Assembly: GCA_963580455.1 (NCBI GenBank)
Contig: OY756958.1
Coordinates: 6,832,501-6,896,500 of the forward strand
Length of the DNA stretch: 64,000 bases
Reading direction: 5' to 3'
From: Euonymus europaeus
Lineage: Eukaryota > Streptophyta > Magnoliopsida > Celastrales > Celastraceae
Shown: in pieces, positions 12,656 through 24,042 of the stretch
How the letters are laid out: each line of letters starts with the position of its first letter
How positions within the stretch are numbered: the stretch's first letter is position 1
Position numbers and translations under genes: made by a program
Notes under the pieces: generated by a model
What the model saw: the letters and a program-made list of their open reading frames with translations, nothing else
What the model was told of the DNA's origin: nothing
Databases searched by the model: none

Positions 12656-12962
12656 CAGTTTTTGTTCGTAGACTCATATTTGAGTTATAAACTTGCATGT
12701 ACAACACCAAGCACAAAAAAGTGATTAAAATTCCACAAAAAGGCAACCTGCAATTTCCTAGACAAAATGTAAAAGTAATGTAAGAAAATGGAAGGTGTCT
12801 TGAAACAACCTTTGCAAGTGACAGTTCCATCCCAATTTATGCATATCCAAAAGACATGGTGGCACTAAGAGTCTCCAGTTGCTTATGTATAACCAAACAA
12901 CAAAGGTAATGGCACATGCCAATGCCAATGGCTGAAGAAAAAGCTTTTTTTTAGTGCATCAG
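12281..12962 (-). repeat. tandem duplication (about 290 bp x2) around a (TA)n tract; possible permease exon
   Basis: The block at 12281-12571 recurs at 12667-12962 with roughly 90 percent identity, separated by a (TA)n microsatellite at 12612-12652. On the minus strand one frame of copy 1 gives GATMSFGYA, a stop, then IGMELSLAEVVSG. This resembles the MSF.Y..IG..L.IAKV segment of plant amino acid permeases (AAP family). Both copies have lost coding capacity. The permease call is tentative. Confidence 0.55.
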
Positions 12963-13542
12963 TGGGATTAAAGTTTTAGTGATTGATATGATAATTCATA
13001 ACATTTGTTAATATTGACAATTGAAGAAGGAGGAATCTAGGAGCTAACCTCAAGCGCAGCAGAGGAAAGAGGGGGTAGCATTGGTACAGGTTCAGTAGCC
13101 ATCGTGAGGATTCAAGTGCAAAAAAATGCTAGATTCTTCATATGGTTAGCAGACCATATGAGAAAGCAAAAAAGGGAAATGGCTAAAAATTAACAGTTGG
13201 AGCAAGAAAGATCATAGAACGCTAAAAATTGACCAAAGATACATTAACAACATATCGAAAGATAAAGAGTAAGAATCGTAACAACAACACACTTCACAAA
13301 TGAATGAAATCGATAGCAAAAATAACCTTGGCCACGGTTTTTGGGTTTATGCACCTTAGATCGAAGGAGTTTCTGCACATACTTCTCTCTTTCACATCTC
13401 TTGGCCACCATAGGCAATCTCACCCCCTCATGAAATGCAGTGGCATGACCCAAAGAAAGCAAATACATAAACCTACAAAATACAAACATGACCTTAGAAT
13501 TTCATATTGAAAGACCATACATTAAAAAAACAATGATTAAGG

Positions 13543-13865
13543 AGGAATTCAAGAAATTACTATCAACATAAGGGATGCAAGAAAGTAACCTCCAATCACC
13601 TACTCCAGTAGTACATGAACCTATGGAAAATTATGACTCACATGCACGAAAAACCTAAGCAAAAACACTCAAGCCCCCAATCAAATTTCTTGATGCAAAC
13701 ATGTTTTACAATGAAAGAATAGAACCTTAGAATTTGAGAACGAAAGGGTGTGGCCGTGTGCTTCAAATATAAAAGGAAATTAGGGCCTCCGATAACAGAA
13801 ATAACAGGAAAATATTATGAAAAGCAAGACCCACTTTAGGAATTCAAGAAATTACTATCAACATA
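13543..13865. repeat. 27-bp direct repeat, copies about 296 bases apart
   Basis: The sequence GGAATTCAAGAAATTACTAT, extended by CAACATA, occurs at 13543-13569 and 13839-13865 inside the Helitron. It suggests a further local duplication of a captured fragment. Confidence 0.8.
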
Positions 13866-14743
13866 AAGGTCAAAAGACACAGACATCAATAACACCATCG
13901 AAGCCAGTACAATTTGAACAGAAAAATCTGATGAGGTCCGATGAGTCGAACAGTTTTATCGATCCACCAGTGATCAAGAATCGAAGACCTAAAATCAGGT
14001 GACAGACAACATCTTTAAAAACCCAAAAATCGCAGGGTCAGAACACGAAATTAGCAGTTGTAAGTCGAGATGGTGAAAGTGACAAATGCTATGAAAGAAG
14101 ATGCATGAATTGCAGAGGCAAATAAAAGCGAAACCACAACAGTCGTGATCGTAAATCAGGCCTAAAACTACAATAAATGGATAACAACATACCTCAATCA
14201 CCCGTAGAAAGGTCAAAAAGCAGAGACAAAGGCAAGCGGAGGTTCGAAAGTCGAATTCAATTGCGTGAAAAAGTATAGAGGTCACTAATATGGAGGTGAG
14301 ATAAAACGCGGGGTTAGCACAGGTTCGCAATCGAACCGCGTAGAAGCTGATTTGACAGGACCAAAGTTGAGTTGGGGCACTTGAATCTCACAGCCACCAG
14401 ATAGCCACAGGAACTGAAGCATCGACGTGGGTGAAAGAGCAACCATAGAGATGAAAGACGGTGTCGATGTAGCTGTTAAACGTCATCGTTTTACGCCGCT
14501 GGTGTGGGCCTAGGACGACGTTGTAAGAACAAAACAGAGGGAGGAGAGTCGCGCGGTTGCGTAAAAGGAGGCTGGACTCGCGCTGTGGAGGCCCCAAGAT
14601 GGCCAGGTGAGACGCTGCGTTTTGAGTGGGACGGCGTCGTTTTGCGGGACTGGGCGGGTAAACCAGACACACCACCGTTGATGAACAGTATACACTCGTG
14701 CGGAGAGCTCGACAATTGGTGCTGCTTTATAATTAAGTCTCGA

Positions 14744-15190
14744 TAATTACCAATAACAATATCAAATTTAGAAACAATACCAACATTATTAAAAATATCA
14801 TTGCAAGTAATAGTATAATGTTTTGAAACACTAACATTACCAACAATAATATCCAAAATAAAAACAGTACCAACATCATTAACAATAATATTTACCAACA
14901 ATAATATTGTTATGTCATGTACAGTGATACTGATTAGGATTGTGATACTGATTAGGATTGTGATACTATTTCATAAATTCTGGTATCGGTTGGGGTTGTG
15001 ATACTAATACTATCATGTATTGTGATATTATAATGTGTTGTGATACTAATATGGTTGGTATTGTGATTTTGCCAATATCATGCAAGTCGAGAATATTAAT
15101 TTCCCAAACAATATCATATAAGTCGATAGTATTAATGACTCACATTTTGAGTACGTGGCTAGTACCAATATTAAATACTATGATTATCAG
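14744..15190. repeat. middle part of the TACTGT-rich repeat
   Basis: Degenerate units (AACAATACCAACATTATT, GTGATACTGATTAGGATT) continue the repeat interrupted by the Helitron on the left and the copia element on the right. The unit orientation changes near 14900. Confidence 0.55.
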
Positions 15191-15262
15191 TGCTCACACA
15201 CCACCGATGCCATGATCAGTGCTCATGCACCATACATTTTGGTTTTATTCTTATGCTTTGTT
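15191..15262 (+). repeat. 5' LTR remnant of a copia element, with adjacent primer site
   Basis: It starts TGCTCACACACC, as the 3' LTR at 19347 does, and ends in TTTGGTTTTATTCTTATG like that LTR, but lacks about 145 internal bases. A tRNA-Met-type primer site, TGGTATCGGAG, follows at 15264. Confidence 0.65.
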
Positions 15263-15301
15263 ATGGTATCGGAGATGGTTCTTGGAGATTTTGTCTAACC
15301 G

Positions 15302-16445
15302 ATGACAGCTCCTTCTATAGAGAAAAATAGCGCCTCCAGTGCTCCACTTTCATCGCCTAGTGAGCCTTCTCTAATGGCTTCCACTTCTTCAGTTTCTTAC
15401 CTTCACCCAACTTCTACTCAACTTTCTCCTGAACTTATCTTTCTTGTCTCCAATCTCTCCTCATTAATTACCGTTAATCTTGATCGCACCTCCTATGGAC
15501 CCTGGCGTGACCAGTTTGAGTCATTTCACCGTGCTATCTATCTTTTCTCCTTCAACTCTCGTCAAGTTCCCTATTTTCCTTCTCAAATTATGGACTCTAC
15601 CACCAGTCTTATACCTAACCCAGCTCATACCAAATGGCTTATGACCTACAATCACCTCTAAAGCTGCATTAAAGCTACTCTGGTTCCTTCTCTTCTTGCT
15701 ACTGTTCGATCTCATACCCATGCTTTTGATCTTCGACTTGCTCCCGAAAAGAAAAACACTCGACTCACTCGATCTCATATTCAATAGTTGAAACTTAAAC
15801 TCTAGCAATTAACCCGATCTTTTTTTTCCTCCACTTTCGAATAGCTTGATAACATTAAAGCCATTACTAATTAACTTACCCTTGTTGGTTCATCTATTCC
15901 TAATGAGGACCTTATTCTATTTGTTCTTAAAAGCCTCCCACCATATTTTGATGCTCTTTGTACTAATATTCGGGCGTGAGCCTCTCATGAAATTTTATCC
16001 ATGGATGAAGTTTATGCTCTTATTCTCTCCTAGGATGTTGACATTGAGGAACAAAACACTCAATCTACCCGTGACTCACCTATGGCTTTCACTGCCACAA
16101 ATACTGGTTCTTTATCTTACCACTTCTACTCCACCTCTACCCGATGTCGTGGTAGTAGTCGTTTCCACCATGGTGGTCGCACAAATTGTTCTGGGGGACA
16201 CTCCAATAATCCCTCTAAAACTCCCTGCCAAATTTGTGGTTGAACCAACCATCTCGCACCACAATGCTATCACCATGCAAATCTTTCCTACCACAGTCCC
16301 ACCCACTATTCTCCTACATCAAACCCTTCCCAAACCCAACCATCACCTCGTGCTTACACTGCTACTCCCACTTAGCCCACTTGACCACCCCTCTTCATGT
16401 CCTAGACCTTCTTGGTACCTTGACTCGGGTGCCTCAAAACACTGA
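15302..16445 (+). pseudogene. copia gag, broken
   Basis: The first frame opens at ATG 15302 and runs 119 codons before a stop at 15659. Coding text continues in other frames to about 16445. The N-terminal Ser/Thr-rich leader and the pattern LDRTSYGPWRDQFESF match gag of Ty1/copia elements. Its role was the capsid-like shell packaging element RNA. Multiple stops and frameshifts make it non-functional. Confidence 0.7.
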
Positions 16446-16752
16446 ACAAACTCTGTCTCCACCATGAATCATTACTCTCCCTAGACAGGCTCCGAACAAA
16501 TCCAAATTGATAATGGTCAATCCATCCCAATCATAGCTCTTGTATTCTGCCTACTCCCACACGTAAATATTGTCTTCAACATCTTCTCCATGTTCCACTT
16601 CTTTCTACTAATCTTGTCTCCGTCCATAAATTTACAAAATATAATAATTATCGTCTAATTTTTATATTGATTTTGTTCTTATTCAGGACAAGACCACCCA
16701 ACAGATTCTACACCACGACCTTTCCACTAATGGCCTATACCAGCTTCCAACT

Positions 16753-19263
16753 GTGTCACCCTCTTCCCCAATATCCTTCATTGCTCTTTTGTCATTCAGT
16801 CGTCCTTTTGCTGCAGTGTGGCATCATCGTTTAGGCTATTCTTCTTTTAAAAAAATTTCTCATGTACTTAGAGATTTACATATTCTAGTTTCTTTTTTGT
16901 CTTGTGAAAATTGCTTTGTAGCAAAGAGCCATAAATTATCATTTTCCACCAAAGCAATTACAGCTATTGGACCCTTGGATATATTACATGCTTATCTCTA
17001 GGGGAAGACGTCAACTCTTGATTTTCGTTATTATTTTTTAATTGTTGATGTTTTCTCTCGGCATACTTGTTTATTTCCACTTTAACACAAATTTGATACA
17101 TTCCACAAGTTTAAAACCTTTGTACACCTTGCTGAAAACCAAATTCAAACCACTATTAACACTTTCCAAATAGACAATGGCGGTGAATTTCTCAGCTCCG
17201 CCTTTACCAACTACCTCCAAAATCATGGTATTCGACACCAAAAATCCTGCCCCCATACACCAGAACAAAATAGCCTTGTCAAACATAGACACCACCATGT
17301 CATCACCACTGTTATTGCCCTTCTCCATCAATCTGGTCTTTCTTCTCTTTTTTGGCCCGAAGCCACGCTCACTGTTGTCCATCTCATCAACCGACTTCCA
17401 AGCTCACCCTTATAGTCTCACACTCCGTATTCCCGCCTCTTTCATTCAAAACCAGATTATCAATTCTTTCGCAGCTTCGGTTGTCTTTGTTTCCCACTGT
17501 TATTGCCCTCCTCCCAACAACCTTACCCCTGTACCAATATCCCAATCCTCTAATCCAACCCAAGCCCATACCCAACCTACAATAAATTCCCAACCATTCG
17601 TCCCCACAATCCAACCCACTACACTTGAGCCCACCTTCTCATATCCCATTACTACCCCACCTCCAATCCAATTTGGAAACCTACCCCCACTTCCCCCTCC
17701 ACCCACTCACCAAATGCAAACTCGTTCTCGTACTGGCATCGTCAAACCAAATGCCCGTTATACTCTCCAAACTCATCTTATGTCCCCTCCAACAGAACTC
17801 ATCTCTTACACCCAAGCCAAAAATAACCCATCATGGTCTGCTGCTATGGCGTCTAAGCTTTCTGCCCTCTATTGCCAACAGACCTGGACCTTAGTTACAC
17901 CACCAGCAAACCATAAAATCATTGGATTCAAATGGGTCTTTAAACTCAAACTTCATTTCGATGGAACCATCATTCACTACAAAGTAAGATTGGTCGCCAA
18001 AGGTTATGATCAGGAACCTGGCCTATACTATTTGAAAACTTTCAGCCCTGTTTCTAAACAACCAACAATCCGAGTTGTCCTGTCCCTGGCTCTCCATTAT
18101 AATTGGCCCCTTCATTAGCATGACATCTCTAATGCTTTCCTTAATGGTGTTCTTGATGAAGAGATCTACATATCCCAACCCCCTAGCTTCAAAGATCCAA
18201 CCCATCCAACTTATGTCTATAAACTTCAAAAAGCCCTTTATGGCCTAAAACAATCCCCTCGTGCTTGGTACTCTACTCTTCCTTCCTTCATTCCTCACCA
18301 CAAAAGATTTCCACTAGAGTGCTTGTGATGCTTGTCTATTCATTTCACACCAATCGGGTCACCTCTCCCTTTTGCTTGTTTACGTTGATGACATTCTCTC
18401 GACCGGTTCTGACCCAGCCAACCTTCACTCCCTGGCCACTACTATGAAGCAAACTTTTGATGTCAAAGATCTTGGCACTCCTCATCACTTCTTAGGTATC
18501 ACCATTCACCACACCACGAGTGGCCTTTTTCTTTCTCAAGCTACCTATGTTGAATATATCTTAAAATGTGCAGTTATGACAGATTGCAAACCAGCCACAT
18601 CACCCACCGCCACCAAAATCACGCCCACCTATTCTGATCTCTTACCTTATACAGATCCTCCAGACTATCGGTCCATTGTTGCTGTTCTTCAGTACCTTAA
18701 TTTAACTAGCCATGACTTGTCCTTTGCAGTTAATCAAGCTTGTCAAAAAATGCATGCACCAACAAGTTAGGATTTCACCAGAGTCAAGCGAATCATTCGG
18801 TATCTCAAAGGTACTCTCCAACATGGCCTCACTATGACCAAAGGTGATCTTACTCTCCATGGATATGCTGATGCGGATTAGGCTGGTGACCCAATTGATC
18901 GCCGATCAACCTCTGGCTTTTGCATCTATCTTGGGCCCAATCTCCTTAGATGGTGCTAAAAAAAAAAAACACACAGTGTCTCGCTCATCCATTGACGCAG
19001 AGTACTGGGCCCTTACACAAGCCGTCGTTGATGTCACTTGGTTGACCATGCTATTTAAAGAATTATATATTGTCTTGTCATAAGCTCCACTCTTGCGCTG
19101 TGATAATGTCTCTGCTCTTGTGCTCGCTTCCAACCCAATCTTTCATACTCAAACTAAACATGTGGAGATAGACTACCATTTCATCCGCGAAAAGATCGAC
19201 ACTCATGCTCTTACCGTGCAGTACATCCTTTCTAATCATCAAGTCGCTAATATCCTTACCTAA
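16753..19263 (+). pseudogene. copia pol (integrase, reverse transcriptase, RNase H), broken
   Basis: Domain order is that of Ty1/copia. A GAG-pre-integrase segment (WHHRLGYSSFKKISH, 16820-16870) comes first, then an integrase core with IDNGGEF near 17175. Next is a linker containing MQTRSRTGIVKPN (17715) and reverse transcriptase with FKWVFKLKL (17930), [13 protein letters not shown] (18235) and VYVDDI (18378). RNase H follows with SRSSIDAEYWAL (18980) and TKHVEIDYHFIREK (19158). The linker motif is typical of the Ale/Retrofit group, an inference. At least eight in-frame stops or frameshifts disable it. It was once the replication polyprotein of the element and is now inert. Confidence 0.85.
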
Positions 19264-19346
19264 GGCCTTTCCATAACACGATTTCACGATCTAAAATCCA
19301 AGTTGACAGTTTTCCATAGGTCTATCAACTTTCTTGGGAATATAAC

Positions 19347-19563
19347 TGCTCACACACCATACACACCACCGGTGTCATGATCAGTGCTCGCCACCACTAC
19401 TACCAATGCCATGATTTGTCAAAAGTTTGTTATTGATATATCCAATTTCTCAACAACACGTGTCCACGTCATTATTCCCTTTTGTCCTATATAAAGCACC
19501 ATCCGGTACTCGAATGAATATAGAGAATGAAATATAATTTTGGTTTTATACTTTGGCTTTGCT
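19347..19563 (+). repeat. 3' LTR of the copia element
   Basis: It starts TGCTCACACACC and ends near GGCTTTGCTA, with a promoter-like TCCTATATAAAGCACC at about 19487. Together with the 5' LTR remnant it bounds the copia element at 15191-19563. No matching 5-bp target duplication was found. Confidence 0.7.
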
Positions 19564-22500
19564 AATGATATTATCAAATAATTTTATAATACCAATTTAT
19601 AATTCAAATTTAAAGAACAAATATACCAAATACTTTGACATTAACATATAGTATTATAGTACCAAATGCAAGTCGCTTCTTCGACATGCTGTCTTATCCA
19701 GTTTCTTCTCCCAAATGTCATTTATTAATTTCCAAAATGGAAGTATATCTAGCATCATCTTCAGTCTATCATTGAATTTGAAACTCTTGATCATTTAGAT
19801 CAATCCTATTATAATTGTATATATAAAAGGAAAATTGAAAAAAAGGCATGCCTATGCAAAACTTCAAACATCACCACAACATCAAACACCAAAATTTGAA
19901 ATAGTACCACAACATCAAACAGTACCAGTTGAATTAATAGTATCAAATCATTAAACAATATTAATATAATAACCAATATCAACTGAATAAATAGTACCAA
20001 CATAATAATTATTATCAAATGATTGAGTTAGTGTTCCATTGACTATATAGTACTCATTATTCACTCAACAATAACAATTTATATGAATAAGTAGTACCAA
20101 AATAATAATCAGTGTCCACTGAATACTGAGTACGAAAGAAATAAAAAGTATTAATTGAATAAACAGTATCAATATAATAAACTACTTTAAATGAATAAAC
20201 AATATTAATATGATAAACTGTAATGCCCGGACCCGAGAACGCTACCGATGATATCACACTAGTCACTAAGGACATTCTTACGTGCCATCCTAACCCCAGA
20301 TTCTACCAAAACTTTGACAACATTTTTCCATATCTTGAAGAGTGCCAACCTAGAAATAACAATCGACATCAATCAAATAAATCCATTTACAATTATGCAG
20401 CCTAACAGGGCATCTGGCCGTCTACCACAATCACACACTAAGCAAGGCCTGGCCTCTTATCCATATGCAAAAAACATATAACAATAATCATCAATCATCA
20501 CAATAACCATACAGATTTTAATCATCTGGACTCTACGTCCAATATGTGGTACGAGAGTCTCAATCACATGGAGTACCCTCCTGACCCTCCATTGTGCATA
20601 CCATAAAGGTACTCAACATAAATCCATAAACATAATCCAACCACTAAGTGTACTAGCATGGAAATTAAATAACATAATCGACCCATATATTCTAATGAGT
20701 CCTATAACTCCAAGGGTGGTCATCCATGTCACACTGACCTCGCACTAATTCGCAGCCTGGCCATCAATACCAGTCTCACCTGAGGGATATAAGGAAAGTA
20801 AATAGAGTGAGTAGAAGGCTCAGTAGGGATAAATGAAGAATAATCAACATTATAAATGCCGAAATATGAAATAAGCACAATGCAACAATATGACATCTAA
20901 TCATCATCTCATAAATGCAAACAATTAACCACACCATGGGGGCTTAGCTTCCAACAAAATTCTGGAAAACCATTGAAAACTCAAACAATGTCCCGGCACC
21001 ACTGTATGGTGCATCCACCAAATAGGGAGCATAACCCGGTTAAGAAAAATTTCACATCGTTTGGATTCTTGAATGAACCCACGGTACTCCATACTTCCAC
21101 ATATAACAACTATGAGTATTACGAGACCATTCCCGTAATTCTCAATGCATCTATAATATATGTCCAACATGGTTATGAAAATAGAAACATATATATACCA
21201 AATCTACACATATATATATATAACTACATGATGCATGTCACGATCAAAACTATGTTTGATTGGTGATCAAAAATATTTCAAGGTATGCAATTAATTTAAA
21301 CATCAATATTTGGCTGATCCTTCCTAAGGAGCAATTAGGTAAGAATAGAAAAAAGAAACGACGAATGAGGAAACAAACCACATTTTGAGGCATGAATATC
21401 GAACGTGAAGAAATACGGGGTAAAAAATCCCTACCTCGTTATCCAAGCAAAGCGAAAATTGAGTTTCCAATTCTAGGTTTTTGACCGTCTTTCTCCAAAC
21501 CTATCAATATGGCAAATCCATTCTCATTTTATCACACCCATAACATCAATTCCACAAATCAATACCCATTATTTCAAGAAATCAATAAAAACTTACGTTT
21601 CTCTTTCTAAAATTTCCAAAATTCTCACCCCAAGCTCTCAAGCTTGAAAATCTTCCAATCAAACTCAAATCTAACAAATACATACACAAATAAGTATAAA
21701 TAAACCTATTTAAACCCCATTATTGCAAATAATCAAGATTCAAGCCCTAACCTACAAAACCCATAAAAACCTAACTATGAAAATCCATAGAAAAACTTAC
21801 CTTAACCTTGCAATCTTTGTAAAATTCTTGTTGAGTCTTTCTAAGCACCTCAATCTTTGCTAATCTCCAAGAAGAATCTCTCATCTCTTTCTCTCTTTCT
21901 TCCTCCCTCTCTTTTCTCCTTCGTCTCAGCAACACAGTGAAGGAAAAGAAAAACCTTCTCTTTTCCTTAGTATCAAGTAGTATCAATAAGACAATACCAA
22001 GTTATATAACAGTATCAAAACATGAAATATTATCCGAACAACAGACAATATCATAACACATAATAGTACCAGACCCATGATAATACCAACACAATCAAGA
22101 AAGAGTTAAAAGTTCTGATCTTTTGGATCGAGAAACATGCATGAACCTCAAAATAGTACCAACATTGAAATCGTAGTACAAATGTTGAAAAATAGAGGAC
22201 AACCATTTTCTCACAACATGAAACATGACAATACCAACAAGTAAAGATCTCGAAAAAATATCATCGATCTTGAAAAAAAATAATGAGTTTGAAAAAAGAA
22301 TTAGAAATGTTGAGAAGCATGACAATACCAACAAGTAGAGATCTTGAAAAAAAGAAACCAAAATCTTGAAAAAAGAACTAGAAATCTTGATACTAAAAGA
22401 GAAACCGTACAATTTTACAAAAGTAAAAACTTACCAGTGCAATTTCGTCAGAAAATTTGAGGTGACCGAAAAATATGGAACATGATCGAAAAAAATTGCA

Positions 22501-22600
22501 CAATTTTAGTGAGAGAGAATTAGAGAAAATGTGAGAGTTCTAGAATAAGAGCATTCTTGATATTTGCAGAAAAATCATTTTTCTCCCAAGTTGAGAATCA
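19564..22600 (-). repeat. right arm of the TACTGT-rich repeat, split by an LTR
   Basis: The pieces 19564-20218 and 21966-22600 carry the same degenerate units as 6590-8300 but reversed (AATAGTACCAACAT, CAAGATCTT phrases, ending GAGAGTTCTAGAATAAG near 22550). The gypsy LTR at 20219-21965 is inserted in the arm. The 105-codon frame at 22095-22412 is a T-rich artefact matching the left arm. Confidence 0.5.
20219..21965 (-). mobile_element. solo Ty3/gypsy LTR (Tekay/Del-like), minus strand
   Basis: The left edge reads TGTAATGCCCGGACCCGAG, the complement of the ...GGGCATTACA end usual for this LTR class. Near 20780 the minus strand has the CTCAGGTGAG box after CTTTACTTTCC-like text that also stands in the LTRs at 43396 and 47781. 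The right edge is set only by where the host repeat resumes, so it is approximate. No internal region or partner LTR adjoins it. Fragments of the same family lie at 728-909 and 3400-3513. Confidence 0.6.
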
Positions 22601-22658
22601 ACAAAAATGTATACTTTTAAATAAATAAGAAAAAAAAAATGACGGAACGGGTGTCACA

Positions 22659-23810
22659 TAGGGCTGCACACCGGGTCGGGTTCCGGGTTATCGGACCGGG
22701 TTTGACCCGACCCGATGTATTTTGACATGCCCCAAACCCGGTCCGATAGCCCGGTTTAAAAATATCGGGCTACCGGGTTCGGGTCAACCGGGTTACCGGG
22801 TAATCAGGTCGGGTTACCGGGTAACCCGGTTTCTGTATGAGGCCAGGATCCATACTAATAATTTGGGCCAAAAATTAGAAGTCCAAAGCTATTAAGCTTT
22901 CTCTCATTTTTTGGCAAATACGGAGAAACCAAGAAATGGATGACGATGATGATGGTGGTCATCAATGTTTGCTGGGACCCTCAAGAATTCAAGATGATCA
23001 ATCATTCACTTTAACTTGAAGACAAAATGAGTGATAGAGGGCAATGAGGGGCCCAAACATATGACTTTTTATTTTTCTTCCCCTCAAAACTCAAAAGCCT
23101 GAGGTTCCTTATCTTCATTTTCTCAGCTTTGACGTCAACTCTTGCGTCTCTTTTCACCTATGAGCCTCCTTTAGATGCTGCACTTTCTCCAGCTTCAAGC
23201 TTTGATGAACTGCATATTTGTTCTCTTTCCCCGCTGAATCCTCATTTTTTACTGATTCATCAGTTCCAGTAGATTTGTTCACAGTTTAAATAGGTTGTTG
23301 CCTGTTCTGAACATCTTGTCATCCTCTCCAATTTCGAGAGTTTCTTGAGCTACGTTTGCCTTCTTTTCACCTTCTTAGGCTTTTGCTCGACGAACTCACC
23401 GGAGAAGCGGGTGGTGGCATAGATGAAGCGATCGGCGACACTGGTGGAACGAGTGGTGACAGATTGCGGCTCTCTCTCTTTGCTTATTGGTGACTGCCAC
23501 TGGTGAGTTGAGGAACCTGAGGTTGAGGGAGTGAGGCGCCTCACAGGCTGTGACTCGTGAGGGTATAAGGGAATTAGGTCAAAGAGGATTTTTTTTTCTT
23601 TTTAAAAAGAAAATGTAACCGGGTTATCGGGTCACCCGATAACCCGAATTACACTGAATAGAAAACCCGAAACCCGGTCCGGAATTACCGGGTTCGGACC
23701 GGGTTATACCCGGTTGTTATCGGACCGGATCGGGCAGGCCCGATAACAACCGGGTCACACCGGGTTACCGGGTCAGGTTGAAAACCCGGTACCCGGTGTG
23801 CAGCCCTACA
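22659..23810. mobile_element. hAT non-autonomous element with 8-bp target duplication
   Basis: The ends are TAGGGCTGCACACCGGGT on the left and ACCCGGTGTGCAGCCCTACA on the right. They are flanked by perfect GTGTCACA copies at 22651-22658 and 23811-23818; the right end has two extra bases (CA). An 8-bp duplication and TAGGGC termini fit hAT. About 190 bases inside each end are dense CCGGGT/ACCCGG repeats able to fold back on each other. The interior (22850-23590) carries no transposase; a short minus-strand frame at 23350-23544 is not recognised. The element lies about 230 bases upstream of the start codon at 24043. Confidence 0.85.
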
Positions 23811-24042
23811 GTGTCACAATAGAGGACCCATCCGTAAATTTTTCAAGAAGAATTGGTCCTCAGAAGCCCAAAACTGTAGACAGGCCCAGGCCTACAGATA
23901 CTCAAATTGGCGCGGCCTGACACCTATCACCTTTTATTCACCTCTAGGTATCGCCCTAAATTGTTTTGAAATTTCAGCGCCAAACCTAAATGATTATTAT
24001 TACCAAGCCAAATGAAAGAAAGTTAAGGAAAGTACGAACGAA

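Larger units (their letters stand above)
9247..14743 (-). mobile_element. non-autonomous Helitron carrying gene fragments
   Basis: Read on the minus strand the element starts TCGAGACTTAATTATAAAGC at 14743, preceded by A. It ends with a GC-rich hairpin (CCCGCTGCAACGCGCGGG), a short spacer and CTAGT at 9247. A TC start with a TATAAAG motif close by, a 3' hairpin and a CTRRT end are the standard Helitron marks. Both flanks are the TACTGT-type repeat, and a related copy at 8225-8265 reads through the site without the insert. The base after CTAGT is A where T is expected, a small deviation. No Rep/helicase was found. Inside are fragments of several host genes in minus orientation. Confidence 0.75.

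Noticed and set aside
12522..12830. 102-codon frame with alternating Tyr-Ile
   Set aside because: The centre is a translated TA microsatellite.
14388..14901. GC-rich overlapping frames near the Helitron start as a coding gene
   Set aside because: Frames are open on both strands because of local GC content. Motifs such as AAAACGACGCCGT look like captured promoter or 5' UTR sequence.
17177..18118. 313-codon frame as an intact gene
   Set aside because: It is a stop-free stretch of a copia pol pseudogene. Integrase and reverse transcriptase text lies partly in other frames and stops follow at once.
22095..22412. 105-codon Phe-rich frame, similar to frames at 6656-7134
   Set aside because: T-rich repeat DNA gives Phe/Leu runs in either arm; no protein pattern.
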